This document shows positions 1 through 9,059 of a stretch of DNA of 64,000 nucleotides, piece by piece. The position numbers were made by a program, and so were the translations under genes. Position 1 is the first letter of the stretch. The number at the start of each line of letters is the position of its first letter. The notes below the pieces were generated by a model. The model did not search any database, was not told the DNA's origin, and worked only from the letters and a program-made list of their open reading frames with translations. Location of the stretch: positions 806,001-870,000 of the forward strand of contig OY970336.1 of NCBI GenBank assembly GCA_963717455.1, read 5' to 3'. This stretch comes from Bog-473 sp963717455 (GTDB lineage Bacteria > Actinomycetota > Acidimicrobiia > Acidimicrobiales > RAAP-2).

Positions 1-334
1 TTACCTCGTCTCGCCGGTAGCCCTGCTCCCGACAGAACTCGATCAACTCTCGCACCCGCTTCACGACCACACCCCGTTGAGGCGTACCGGCGACGGTGAT
101 GCCCCGCCCACGCTGAAAGTCGACCAACCCCTCGTCTCGGAGGATGCGCAAGGCCCGCAACACGGTGTTCTTGTTGACACCGAGGATTGCTGCCAGATCC
201 TTGGCCAGTGGTAGCCGTTCGCCGGGTCCGGCCTCACCGTCGGCGATGGCACGTCGGATCTCGGCTGCCACCTGATCATGAAGAGCCATGGTGTCTGTGC
301 GGTCGACCTTGACAGGAAACATGGTGCTAGTCAT
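1..334 (-). CDS. GntR-family transcriptional regulator, 3' end beyond window
   Basis: The reading frame enters from the window edge without a stop, so the C-terminus is missing. The 110 visible residues form a winged helix-turn-helix of GntR type: an N-terminal helix (LHDQVAAEIRRAI), the recognition region (KDLAAILGVNKNTVLRALR) and a wing (EGLVDFQRGRGITVAG). The short segment after the wing, and the lack of a UTRA or FCD domain so far, would suit the short YtrA-like class, but this cannot be settled here. The start is the ATG at 334-332. It is nearly back to back with the next gene, so the two may share a control region. Function beyond DNA binding is unknown. Confidence 0.8.
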   Translation of the reverse strand, partial: MTSTMFPVKVDRTDTMALHDQVAAEIRRAIADGEAGPGERLPLAKDLAAILGVNKNTVLRALRILRDEGLVDFQRGRGITVAGTPQRGVVVKRVRELIEFCREQGYRRDEV

Positions 335-343
335 AGTAGTTCT

Positions 344-757
344 GTGCCGGTCGGATTGCTAGAGCGACAAGCAGCCGAGAAGCGGATTCCGCCGTCGAGA
401 ACAGATGCTGACCTTCTCTTCAAAGAAGCGCGGCAGCGGCGGCGGAGGCGGATTCTGGTCGGCGGGTTGATCCTGTGCGGGTTCCTTGCCCTTACGGTCA
501 CCGCCTTCGCCATAGGGGGAGGCGGACGCTTCCTCGGGGGACCTCCGACCACATCGAGTGGCAGAGGGTCCCCGGGAGGCGTGGTGACCCACCAGTCGCC
601 CCCACCCCCGCACAAGCTGGTTCCGAGTACAAGTGGTTCTGCTGTCTGCGGCAAAGGGATCGTGCCCCTGGGTCCGGGTAACGCGCCGGAATCTGCGACT
701 CTGCTTCCTTGCTACAAGCTGAACCTTCCGGCAGGAATACAGCGCGTCTCTCCATAG
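344..757 (+). CDS. small membrane-anchored protein of unknown function
   Basis: The predicted protein is about 137 residues. It has a charged motif (LFKEARQRRRRR), then one hydrophobic segment (about 20 residues, ILVGGLILCGFLALTVTAFA), then a Gly/Pro/Ser-rich extracytoplasmic tail. The motif recalls the cytoplasmic stub of single-pass proteins seen in Acidimicrobiia. I chose the GTG at 344 because the ATG at 278 would run antisense into the GntR gene. A TTG at 356 is also possible. The tail is short and may be truncated. No function is proposed. Confidence 0.45.
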   Translation: MPVGLLERQAAEKRIPPSRTDADLLFKEARQRRRRRILVGGLILCGFLALTVTAFAIGGGGRFLGGPPTTSSGRGSPGGVVTHQSPPPPHKLVPSTSGSAVCGKGIVPLGPGNAPESATLLPCYKLNLPAGIQRVSP

Positions 758-1186
758 CGGTCCGTTTCATTCCGAAAGGCACGGGTGAGATCCATTCGCC
801 GGGTCGGGGGGCACTTCGGCATGTCGCGGAGGCCTGCCGCCCGTCTCGCGGAAGCACGAGAAAAGGATGAACCGCCAGTAGAAAGGATCTGCGCCACGGA
901 CCTGACGGGGATGTACGGCAGTCTCTGCGGTGTTCAGTCCGAGTCTTTGCGGGTGGCCGCTACCTGCCAAGCCAGGGCTCCTGCGAGGGGTGGATGGGGT
1001 GGGCGACCTTCGGGAGGGCGTGAGGGACGGTCAGTCACGGCGGAATGTGAGGCATGGGAGGGTCTTGCGGTGACATGAACACCGGGACAGTGGGTCGCTT
1101 GGACACCAGAGCACACGCCTTCGGCCCTCCCACCATTGAACTTCTCTGTTCACCAACATGTCCAAGCTCAGGCAGGATAAGTGGCG
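758..1186. other. intergenic stretch, nothing recognised
   Basis: Frames on both strands show no recognisable domain, and codon use looks non-coding. No RNA gene or repeat was seen. Confidence 0.5.
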
Positions 1187-2131
1187 ATGGACCTGAAGCG
1201 CCGCTTTGATGAGGCTGGCTGCATCGGTTCGCTGCATGCCGTTCGCCTCTCGGACGGGACCGAGGTCTCGTACGATGCCGATACGCCGCACGTCCTTGCA
1301 TCAGTGGTCAAAGTCCCCATCGGCCTTGAGTTCTATGCCCAGGTCGATGCCGGACGACTGGACCCGACGGAGACCGTCACGCTTGAGCCTGCGGTTCGAA
1401 CGCCAGGACCCGTCGGGATCTCACAGTTCGAGGACACCGTCACTATGTCCCTGCGTGATCTCAGCTTCCTGATGTTGACCATCAGCGACAACGCAGCCAC
1501 CGACGCTGTCACGGCTGCCGTCGGTATCCCTGCGGTCAATGAACGCCTCAGCGCCATCGGATGCCGAGAGACGGTCGTCGTCGAGAGTCTTCAGGCCTTG
1601 TTGGATGGCGTGGCGTCCGACATGGGCCATCGGAACTACCCCGAGCTCGTGGCAGCGCAAGACGGTGAGATGGGACCGGACGCAGCGGCCATGGCTACCG
1701 ACCCGGAGCGCATCGACCGATGTCGAGCGCTCGATCCCCTGCAGACATCCCGGACGACGGCGAGGGATGCAACCCGGTTGCTCGCCGCCGTGTGGACTGG
1801 CACTGCCGCCAGTCCGCGAGCGTGCGCCACGCTTCGCCGCGTCATGTCCCAGCAGGTGACTCGGCGTCTCGCTGGGGCGGTCCCCGACGGCGGGACTCTC
1901 GAGGCCAAGAGCGGCGGACTCTTTCGCCGTGTGTTCAATGAGATCGCGCTCATCACTGACCCAGGTGGAGAGGCGTATTCGGTCGCCGTCCTCACTCGCA
2001 CGCACCGGTCGGATAGCTCGCGCGCAACGATAAGCGGCGCCATGGCTTTGGCGGTCGCTGAGGCTCTTGAGCATCTCCGGATCCAAAGCCAGCCGAACGA
2101 GACGACCCCCCGACTATCGGACTCTGACTGA
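1187..2131 (+). CDS. class A beta-lactamase/PBP-like serine hydrolase
   Basis: This is a 314-residue serine hydrolase with all three class A beta-lactamase motifs: SVVK (SxxK nucleophile, about residue 39), SDN (about 100) and KSG (about 241). The family hydrolyses beta-lactams or related amides through an acyl-serine intermediate. The omega-loop Glu of true beta-lactamases is not obvious to me, so a divergent family member or esterase is possible. There is no signal peptide, which is unusual for a periplasmic or secreted beta-lactamase and suggests a cytosolic role or a missed upstream start. A GTG at 1181 is an alternative start. AGGA lies 9 bases before the chosen ATG. Confidence 0.85.
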   Translation: MDLKRRFDEAGCIGSLHAVRLSDGTEVSYDADTPHVLASVVKVPIGLEFYAQVDAGRLDPTETVTLEPAVRTPGPVGISQFEDTVTMSLRDLSFLMLTISDNAATDAVTAAVGIPAVNERLSAIGCRETVVVESLQALLDGVASDMGHRNYPELVAAQDGEMGPDAAAMATDPERIDRCRALDPLQTSRTTARDATRLLAAVWTGTAASPRACATLRRVMSQQVTRRLAGAVPDGGTLEAKSGGLFRRVFNEIALITDPGGEAYSVAVLTRTHRSDSSRATISGAMALAVAEALEHLRIQSQPNETTPRLSDSD

Positions 2132-2244
2132 ATCTCCGGGTCCTCGAACGCCGGGTCAGGGCGCCCCTGCAGGACTCTCGGACGAGAGACTCGGCTACGT
2201 ACGAGGTCCGGCAGAGGGACTGACTCGCGCGGGAAGCTTTGGGT

Positions 2245-2715
2245 ATGCACGATGAGCTGCCGTCCGCGGATTGCTTTGTCTGCGCCAAACATGCGCTCGG
2301 CGATGCGGCCCCGGGGGGCGTCCTCTTCGAGGATGAACTGATCTATGCCGGACACGCCTATCCGCTAGCCGGACCGGCGTTGGCGTACCGGGGTTATCTC
2401 GTCGCTGAACCCCTGAGACATGTCGCGGGATTGGGCGACTTGACCGACTCCGAAGCCGCCGCCCTCGGTCGATTGGTGAACCGTCTGGCCCGAGCAGTGA
2501 AGGAGGTGGCTGAAGCCGAGCACGTCTACAGCTTTGTTTTCGGCGACGGGCTTGCCCATGCCCATCTTCATGTCGTCTTGGCGCCCCGGTATGCAGGCAC
2601 CCCGCGGGAGTATTGGGGCGTACGGCTCCGAGAGTGGCCCGACGCACCCCGAGTTGGCGAAGAGGAGATGCGGAGTCTGGTCGCTCGACTCCGCGCACAC
2701 GTCATCGACGATTAA
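2245..2715 (+). CDS. HIT-family protein
   Basis: The protein has 156 residues and carries the histidine triad HAHLHVVLAP near residue 110. HIT proteins are nucleotide hydrolases or transferases acting on nucleoside phosphoramidates and dinucleotides. An N-terminal CFVCAKH pair of cysteines resembles the zinc-binding entry of HIT enzymes. The ATG at 2245 was chosen over the TTG at 2239. Substrate unknown. Confidence 0.85.
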   Translation: MHDELPSADCFVCAKHALGDAAPGGVLFEDELIYAGHAYPLAGPALAYRGYLVAEPLRHVAGLGDLTDSEAAALGRLVNRLARAVKEVAEAEHVYSFVFGDGLAHAHLHVVLAPRYAGTPREYWGVRLREWPDAPRVGEEEMRSLVARLRAHVIDD

Positions 2716-2937
2716 CGGGGGCAGATCTGTCGGTACCCTCTCTGAGGAGGTGACCGAAGAACCTTTCGGAATCCTCGAGGAAGGAACGGGTCAATGCAAC
2801 TCCAGCCACCGTCGACCAGACCCGGCTCGTCCAGGGGACCTCGCCCGCGCCCGTAAAGTGTTGAGCCGGCCGGGTCAGTGACTCATCCCCGAACACTTCG
2901 GGCGCTTCCGCCTGGGCCCTCTTGTAAGCCAACTCCC

Positions 2938-2941
2938 TTAG
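2938..2941. repeat. target-site duplication TTAG, left copy of IS1380 element
   Basis: TTAG at 2938-2941 is repeated at 4607-4610, directly outside the matching inverted ends. IS1380-family elements make 4-bp duplications. Confidence 0.85.
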
Positions 2942-4606
2942 CCTTGATCATTCGTGCGGCCCCTGGCGCCGCGGCGGCTCCAGCTCCGGGGATCGACTCT
3001 TGGCATGGGGACCGGTGCTGTGACCGCACGGGGACGTGAAGGATCCCAGTCGCCCGTTCGGTCTTGTGATGTCACGCCCTGCGGGATCGCTTCGGGGTCG
3101 GGCGCCGGGACCCGCCTCGCTATGGGAAGGCGGCGCGTAGACGCGTAAAGGCGGCGGCCAGCTCACTCGCCCAGGGCCAGGACTCGTCGAGATGCATGAC
3201 GAGGTCCCGACCGCGGTGAGCGAGCACGGCGGCGACGTGCAGGACCCGGTAGCGCATGGTCTTGGGTTCAGCCTTGGCCAGTGCGCCGTCGAAACAGGTC
3301 ATCTGGCTCCAGGCCAAGAGTGCGCCAGCGATCAAGGACACCGCCACCCAGGCCTGATTGGCGCAGAAGCCGTCGAAGGGCAGGTTGGCCAGCCCGCAGG
3401 CTTTCCAACAGCGCACCCGGTCCTCGACGCGGGCATGTCCTCGGTGACGCAGCTCGAGGGCGGCGATGTCGTCGCCTGCAGTGTTGGTGATGAAGCAGGT
3501 GTGGCGCCACCCGGCGTGCGTGTCAAAGAGGGAGAGCTGGGCGCCCGGGTGCGGGCGCTCACGGCGACAGATCACCCGCATGTCGGCGGGCCAGCCCTTG
3601 ACCTCGTAGAGCTCGCTCAGCTCGATGACCTCGGCGCCCTCTCGGATCCCCCCGTCGAGTTCTCCCGCCCGCACCCAGTCCTCCTCTTGGGTCAACAACA
3701 AGGCGTCACGCACAGAACCGCTGATGGGGAAGCCGATCGAGTAGTCGAAGTTGGCCTCTGAGAGGGAGGCGACGAAGCGGTGGGTGGCCCCGGCCGAGTC
3801 GGCCCGGACCAAGATGGGGTGCATCACCAGTGCGGGGTCGTCGCCCTCTTCATGGCCGAGCGCGTACTCAGGTGGCACGGCACGGACCGTCTGTTCGAGC
3901 AGTTCGAGGTGGTCGTCGGTGTCGTTGGGGGCGGCGTTGCCCGGGCGCAGCATGGCGGCCAGGGGCTCGCCGGTCGTGTCGCACCACACCGCCAAGGGGT
4001 TGAACCCGAAGCCGTGCTTGTAGGTGGGCGCGGCGTCCTCCTTCTCCGAATGCACGTTGAGCAGCGTCGAGTCGAAGTCCCAGATGATCGGGCCGACCGG
4101 TGGCTCCGCCGCCCAGACGCGCGCACGAGCGGCGGCCAAGGCCACTGCGATGGCGCGGAGCTCGAAGACGGCCGTGGCGTGCACGGCCCGCCAGGCCGTG
4201 GCCACCGAGGCCACCGGCCCGAAGAGATCCTCTTGTTCCTTGAGGGCGGCGATGTCGGCCAAGCAGTCCGCCCCGTCCGCGATGGCGACGCCGAGATGCG
4301 TGAGCACGACGCCCGGATCATGGGTGTGCCAAGAGATCCCGCAGTCCTCCATGGCCACCGACATCGCCTCGGTCAACCCGGCGCGATCAGCCAGTTCGGC
4401 CAAGAGGGCGGCACCGGCGTGGGACACGAGGTTCTTGCCGTCGGGTATCACTTTGGCGCGACGGACCGAGCGACTAGCGTGCACTTTCAAGGAGCCCTCC
4501 GGTTCTGGTTGGAATGTGTGTTCAGCGACAAACATTCTTCCAGGCGGGAGGGCTTTTTACGTGGACGCGCCCACCGCGTGTTCAGGGGCCGCGCGAATTA
4601 TCGAGG
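2942..4606 (-). mobile_element. complete IS1380-family insertion sequence
   Basis: The element is 1665 bp. The left end begins CCTTGATCATTCGTGCGG and the right end, read inward, begins CCTCGATAATTCGCGCGG, and the similarity continues inward (GCGGCCCCTG on both sides). Both ends are followed outward by TTAG. The single transposase gene is intact, so the copy may be active. It sits only a few bases upstream of the cyclase gene at 4619, so it may have replaced that gene's promoter. Confidence 0.9.
3120..4535 (-). CDS. IS1380-family transposase
   Basis: This is a full-length (471-residue) DDE transposase of the IS1380 group. Features are an acidic motif in IIWDFDSTLL (about residue 150), the segment YKHGFGFNPLAVWCD and a C-terminal helical region. 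It catalyses cut-and-paste movement of the surrounding element. No frameshift or stop is present. Confidence 0.93.
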   Translation of the reverse strand: MFVAEHTFQPEPEGSLKVHASRSVRRAKVIPDGKNLVSHAGAALLAELADRAGLTEAMSVAMEDCGISWHTHDPGVVLTHLGVAIADGADCLADIAALKEQEDLFGPVASVATAWRAVHATAVFELRAIAVALAAARARVWAAEPPVGPIIWDFDSTLLNVHSEKEDAAPTYKHGFGFNPLAVWCDTTGEPLAAMLRPGNAAPNDTDDHLELLEQTVRAVPPEYALGHEEGDDPALVMHPILVRADSAGATHRFVASLSEANFDYSIGFPISGSVRDALLLTQEEDWVRAGELDGGIREGAEVIELSELYEVKGWPADMRVICRRERPHPGAQLSLFDTHAGWRHTCFITNTAGDDIAALELRHRGHARVEDRVRCWKACGLANLPFDGFCANQAWVAVSLIAGALLAWSQMTCFDGALAKAEPKTMRYRVLHVAAVLAHRGRDLVMHLDESWPWASELAAAFTRLRAAFP

Positions 4607-4610
4607 TTAG
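4607..4610. repeat. target-site duplication TTAG, right copy
   Basis: Matches 2938-2941 and flanks the right inverted end of the IS1380 element. Confidence 0.85.
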
Positions 4611-4618
4611 GGCCATAG

Positions 4619-5380
4619 TTGCAACCGGTGAGGCAGCTCGATTGGGAAGCGCTACTCGTAGACGGGTATGAGCCTTTGAAGATCGCCCAACGGATCTTTC
4701 GTCGCCTGCCACGCGATCCCCGCTGCAAGCTTTGCCTGAACCCGTTTGCAGGTGTCGGTGGGAGTCTTCTTGGTCTGTTTGGTCGGAAGCCCTCTCGTAA
4801 GAACCCCAATGTGTGTCAGTACTGCTTCGATCACTTGCCGATGGGCGGGATAGAGATAGATATAGGTGTCGTCTTCGCCGACGTACGAGCGTCGACTTCT
4901 CTGGCGGAGCAATCAACTGCTACGGAGTTTGCTCAGCGCCTGAACCACTTCTATGCCACCGCAACAAGAGTACTAATTCGCAATGATGGCATCGTGGACA
5001 AGTTGGTGGGCGACGAGGTGATGGGACTGTTCATCAAGGGCGTGGCGGGACCCGATTACCGACGCAAAGCCGCTGTATCCGCTCTTGACCTCGCAACCAC
5101 CGTCACGGACTTGCCAATCGGCGTTGCCGCCAACGCCGGGACTGCATTCGTGGGCAATGTTGGATCTGGATCGGTCCTCGACTTCACTGCTCTCGGCGAT
5201 GCCGTCAACGTGGGCGCACGCCTCCAGGCTCACGCGGCCCCGAGCACAGTCGTGCTCGCTCATGATCTGTATGCCCTCATATCCGCGGACTACCCCGGCG
5301 CCCGTGCGGAACGGCTGAGCATTCGTGGTCGGGAGGAGGTGGACGTTGATGTTCTGGCCCTGACTAACTCGCCCACGTGA
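4619..5380 (+). CDS. class III adenylate/guanylate cyclase-domain protein
   Basis: The protein has 253 residues. The N-terminal part has two CxxC-like pairs (CKLCLNPF and CQYC), which suggest a small metal-binding module. It is followed by a class III nucleotidyl cyclase domain: FADVRAST has the first metal-binding Asp and KLVGDEVMGLF the second, and ALGDAVNVGARLQ is the typical C-terminal motif. Likely product is cAMP or cGMP. The frame opens with TTG at 4619, eight bases past the IS1380 target duplication. A GTG at 4628 is another option. The native promoter may have been displaced by the IS. Confidence 0.82.
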   Translation: MQPVRQLDWEALLVDGYEPLKIAQRIFRRLPRDPRCKLCLNPFAGVGGSLLGLFGRKPSRKNPNVCQYCFDHLPMGGIEIDIGVVFADVRASTSLAEQSTATEFAQRLNHFYATATRVLIRNDGIVDKLVGDEVMGLFIKGVAGPDYRRKAAVSALDLATTVTDLPIGVAANAGTAFVGNVGSGSVLDFTALGDAVNVGARLQAHAAPSTVVLAHDLYALISADYPGARAERLSIRGREEVDVDVLALTNSPT

Positions 5381-5444
5381 CTGCACGGTCGCTTTGAAGA
5401 GCCGAATCAGCCGCCCGTCCGGCGTTCGGAACTCACCCTCGGCG

Positions 5445-5976
5445 TCAGGGCAACAGAGCGTCTCGAACCATGTACACGAGCTCGCCGTTGATTCGTGACG
5501 CTGTGGTCCCGTCGAAATCCGATCCGGTCCAGAACACCGAAGGAGGGTGCGTTCCAACTCCGGACGGTGGCCCAGAGTCGCCTCCTCCCGGTGGCAAAGG
5601 CGGCTTCGGTGACAGCAGCAGCAGCCTCAGTGGCGTATACATGTCCACGGAACCGACGTAGGAGCTCATAGACGATCTCTGGCTCATCGAGGGTGCCCCG
5701 GCCGACTATCAATCCGCAGTACCCGACCGGGTCACCTTCGGATCGTCGCCGAATCGTGAGGAGGCCGATGCCGATTCCCCGGGCGGTCTCATGCTGTTCA
5801 GCAAGGCGTTGTTCGGCTTCGTCGAAGGTCATCGTCGTGCCTCCCTCGTGCTCGGCAACGAGTTCGAGGTTCCAAGCAGAGTCGTCGCGTGTACGCAGCC
5901 GCATGGCTAGTCGATCCGTATCGATGGGAAAAGCCATCGGCTTGTAGCGATCCACCACCAAGGAGGCTATTTGCAT
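5445..5976 (-). pseudogene. GNAT-family N-acetyltransferase, frameshifted near its C-terminus
   Basis: The frame from 5976 (or the ATG at 5937, MAFPIDTDRLAMRL) gives an N-acetyltransferase of RimJ/RimL type that transfers acetyl from acetyl-CoA to an amine. It runs to FGVLDRIGFRRDH and then leaves the family pattern, stopping at 5407. The expected ending (INGELVYMVRDALLP) is found in the +1 frame and stops at 5445. One base is therefore missing or extra between about 5491 and 5512. Either the gene is recently broken or the assembly has an indel there. Confidence 0.75.
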
Positions 5977-6164
5977 ACCTCCGGAGACCTGTTTTGAGCT
6001 GTCGGGCAGTGGTGGCGAGGACGACCGTGCGATCTACCGACCGTACTGGGGCAGGAGTTGGCTGACGCGGTCGAGGTCGACACGGAGGGACGCCAGCTTG
6101 GAGGTAGGTCCCCGGTGACCTTTGACTCTGGTGGGCGACGACGGCCTCGGGTAGAAGGTGGGTC

Positions 6165-7661
6165 ATGGTGCCGATGCGCGTGTGGAGAGCGACAAGTGTG
6201 GCAGTCGGCGCGGTCGCGCTGCTGCTGCTCGTGACCCGGCCCGTGGCGGCACCCGGCGCGGGCGCAGCGTCGAACGACCAGCCGGCGTTCACCACGTTCG
6301 AGGCTCCGGGCGGTGCGGCGACGGCGGGCCAGAGGGTGATTGCCCTCACCTTCGACGACGGCCCGGGTCCGTACACCCCACAGGTGCTCTCCGTGCTCGA
6401 GCGCTACCAGGTGCCGGCCACCTTCTTCGAGATCGGCGAGGAGGTGGCCGACTACCCCCAATACTCGAAGATGGTGGCGGCCGCTGGGTTCCCGGTCGAG
6501 GACCACACCTGGAGCCATCCCGACCTCACCACGATCCCCACCTCGAGCGTCGCCTCCCAGATCGACATGACCCAAGCCGAGATCCAGGCCGTGACCGGCA
6601 CGACGCCGCAGTGCGTGCGCCCGCCCTACGACGCGTGGAACGCCACCGTCCTCACCCAGATCGCCGCGACCGGGCTGACGACGATGAGCTACTCCGTGGA
6701 TCCCAGGGACTGGAGCCTCCCCGGCGTGCAGTCGATCGTGAACAGGGTGGTCGGCGCCGCGTTCCCAGGTGCTGTCGTCGATATGCATGACGGCGGGGGT
6801 GATCGCTCCGAGACGGTCGCGGCCCTCCCGCAGATCATCGCCCAGCTCCAGGCGATGGGGTACACGTTCGTTTCAATCTGTGGCGCCGAGCCGGCTTACC
6901 GCCCCCAAGTCAGCGCGACCTACGCGTTCGGGAACGCGCCGGCTCCGGGTCCGCCTGTCACGTCCAACCTGCCACTGGTCGGGGCGGCGGCTACGCCCGA
7001 CGGGGGCGGCTACTGGGAGGCCGCTGCCGACGGCGGGGTCTTCTCCTTCGACGACGCGGCCTTCCACGGATCGATGGGCGGCCTGCGCCTCAACGCGCCC
7101 ATCGTGGGCATGGCGGCCACGCCCGACGGCGGCGGCTACTGGGAGGTGGCGGCCGACGGCGGCATCTTCTCCTTCGGCGACGCGGCCTTCCACGGGTCGA
7201 TGGGCGGCCTGCATCTGAACGCGCCCATCGTGGGCATGGCGGCCACCGCCTCCGGTGGCTACTGGGAGGCCGCTGCCGACGGCGGCGTCTTCTCCTTCGG
7301 CGACGCGGCCTTCCACGGGTCGCTGGGCGGCCGGCGGCTCAACGCGCCCATCGTGGGCATGGCGGCCACATCCGACGGCGGCGGCTACTGGGAGGTGGCA
7401 GCCGACGGCGGCATCTTCTCCTTCGGCGACGCGGCCTTCCACGGGTCGCTGGGCGGCCTGCGGCTCAACGCGCCCATCGTGGGCATGGCGGCCGCCTCCG
7501 GCGGTGGCTACTGGGAGGTGGCGGCCGACGGTGGCGTGTTCTGCTTCGATACCTACTTCTACGGCTCCCGCGCCGGCCTGGGCGCAGACCGCTTCTTCGC
7601 CCTCGTGCCGGGCCCCGGCCAAGCGGGCTACCTCCTAGCCGGCCAGCACCCGGCCGACTAG
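6165..7661 (+). CDS. secreted polysaccharide deacetylase with C-terminal GGYW repeat domain
   Basis: The 498-residue product has an N-terminal signal sequence. A NodB-homology domain follows: ALTFDDGPG (catalytic and metal Asp), HTWSHPDL (metal His pair), RPPYDAWN and DMHDGGG. This family removes N-acetyl groups from peptidoglycan or other glycans using a divalent metal. From about residue 270 the protein has five to six 45-residue repeats with the core GGYWEVAADGGIFSFGDA, probably a beta-propeller-like cell-surface module. The same repeat type forms most of the protein at 21434-22387. A GAAGGTGGG ribosome-binding site precedes the ATG. Confidence 0.9.
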   Translation: MVPMRVWRATSVAVGAVALLLLVTRPVAAPGAGAASNDQPAFTTFEAPGGAATAGQRVIALTFDDGPGPYTPQVLSVLERYQVPATFFEIGEEVADYPQYSKMVAAAGFPVEDHTWSHPDLTTIPTSSVASQIDMTQAEIQAVTGTTPQCVRPPYDAWNATVLTQIAATGLTTMSYSVDPRDWSLPGVQSIVNRVVGAAFPGAVVDMHDGGGDRSETVAALPQIIAQLQAMGYTFVSICGAEPAYRPQVSATYAFGNAPAPGPPVTSNLPLVGAAATPDGGGYWEAAADGGVFSFDDAAFHGSMGGLRLNAPIVGMAATPDGGGYWEVAADGGIFSFGDAAFHGSMGGLHLNAPIVGMAATASGGYWEAAADGGVFSFGDAAFHGSLGGRRLNAPIVGMAATSDGGGYWEVAADGGIFSFGDAAFHGSLGGLRLNAPIVGMAAASGGGYWEVAADGGVFCFDTYFYGSRAGLGADRFFALVPGPGQAGYLLAGQHPAD

Positions 7662-7801
7662 CCGCGGCGGAGCGCGTTACGCCGCGCGCCGCAGAACCGG
7701 TGCCCGATGCCGGGATGGTGGTGATGAAGCGATTCTCCAGGTCGGACACGATCTTGAGGCGGACCCGGCGGACGTGCTGAGGGACCCGCCCAGCGGAGGC
7801 C

Positions 7802-7906
7802 TCACCGGACGCCCTGGTTGAGCGCAGGCGAGCAAACCGCGTGGTACCGACGGACGCTGGTCGCGGACAGGCCTTGCCGGCTCAGCCGGATGATGACCGT
7901 CGTCAT
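7802..7906 (-). pseudogene. tyrosine-recombinase core-binding fragment
   Basis: About 35 codons on the minus strand read RLSRQGLSATSVRRYHAV and onward to SPALNQGVR. This matches the SAM-like core-binding domain of actinobacterial phage/ICE integrases. No arm-binding or catalytic domain is attached, and the frame stops at 7802. The same motif start (DRLSRRGLSAT) is where the larger integrase remnant at 36497 breaks off. An integrated element was once here. Confidence 0.6.
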
Positions 7907-8093
7907 CTCGTCCGAGAAGCCGAAGAGGCTGACGTCGAGGAGGCTCTGACCAGGCGCGCGATCCGCGTTCGTCTTCGTCCCAGCGGTTCCGTCCGCGCTT
8001 ATGGTCAGGATTATGGACAGGAAGAATCCGCCATCTTTGGCATGAAGTGTCCCGACCGGGGTCCCGCCCGTTTCCGCGGTGAAGCGGGAAAGC

Positions 8094-8132
8094 GACTCAT
8101 GTACATGACTCATGTAAATGACTCATGTAAAT
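8094..8132. repeat. three tandem copies of a 13-bp repeat
   Basis: The unit GACTCATGTAAAT (first copy GACTCATGTACAT) occurs three times head to tail, followed by a partial copy. Each unit includes the near-palindrome ATGACTCAT. It lies between an integrase remnant and a RibD-like gene. Confidence 0.8.
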
Positions 8133-8498
8133 GAGTTGCGGTCCGGACGTCCAATGGACCGACTCAAGTGACAGAAATTTGTCGAGCTTTTCGCGCCTCC
8201 GCAGGCACTTAGGGGCGCGTGTCCTTCTCGAGGAGCAGAAAGCGGTCCAGTCGCGGTGTCAGAGAGCTAACCAGGTCGATCCCGCTTTCGGATCGATCCC
8301 ACGGCCGGCGTCATGGATGCGACACCAAGAAGAGAATCGCGAACTCCCAGCCGCGCGCCCCTCCCTGGGACCACGCGAGGAGCTTCCAAAGGCCCACGGA
8401 GCGCGATCCGAAGGCAGCGCCGCTTGGGCATGGCGAACCCTGAGGCGTCTCATTTACACTCGCTTACGGACACCGTCAGCGCGCGACTGAGGAGCGGC
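8133..8498. other. non-coding stretch upstream of the RibD-like gene
   Basis: No convincing coding frame. The beginning (ATGAGTTGC at 8131, CAGGCACTTA at 8202) is shared with the intergenic region at 18231-18322, so this belongs to a diverged duplicated element of about 200 bp (8009-8215). Confidence 0.45.
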
Positions 8499-9059
8499 AT
8501 GGCCAAGCTGATCTACGTGGCGAACGTGTCCCTTGACGGCTACATCGAGGACGCGAATGGCAGGTTCGAATGGACTGCGCCCATCGACGAGGTCTTCACC
8601 TTCATCACTGACATTGTGCGCCCCGTCGGTACCTACCTCTATGGACGACGCATGTACGAGACGATGGCCGTCTGGGAGGCCGATCCCACCCTGGCCGCCC
8701 AGTCGGAGCTCATGGCTGACTTCGCGAACGTCTGGCAAGCGGCTGACAAGATCGTCTACTCCACGACGCTGCCCGTAGTCTCGACCACCAACACGCGGCT
8801 CGAGCGCCGCTTCGATCCCGACTCGATCCGCGAGATGAAGTCGTCCGCCGCGAGCGATTTGACCGTCGGCGGGTCGATCCTCGCGGTGCACGCGTTCAAC
8901 GCCGGGCTGGTCGATGAGTGCCAGCTCTTCATTTATCCGGTGCTCGTCGGTGAAGGAAAGCCCGCATTCCCCAGCGACGCCCGCGTCCGGTTGGACCTGC
9001 TGGAGGAGCACCGGTTTGGCGACGGTGTCGTGAACCTCCGCTACCGCATCCAGAACTGA
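8499..9059 (+). CDS. RibD C-terminal/dihydrofolate reductase-like protein
   Basis: The 186-residue protein starts with ATG at 8499 (MAKLIYVANVSLDGYIED). It has the DHFR-like RibD_C fold: the N-terminal strand with SLDGYI, the YGRRMYETM helix, and the cofactor-binding segment DLTVGGSILAVHAFNAGLVD. Family members are NADPH-dependent reductases of uncertain substrate. The frame stays open upstream to 8313, but that part does not resemble the family. Confidence 0.85.
   Translation: MAKLIYVANVSLDGYIEDANGRFEWTAPIDEVFTFITDIVRPVGTYLYGRRMYETMAVWEADPTLAAQSELMADFANVWQAADKIVYSTTLPVVSTTNTRLERRFDPDSIREMKSSAASDLTVGGSILAVHAFNAGLVDECQLFIYPVLVGEGKPAFPSDARVRLDLLEEHRFGDGVVNLRYRIQN

Noticed and set aside
3192..3761. 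Long plus-strand open frame opposite the IS1380 transposase
   Set aside because: A shadow of the GC-rich transposase gene; the sequence has no family features.
8094..8132. CRISPR array
   Set aside because: The 13-bp units are directly adjacent without spacers. No cas genes are present.
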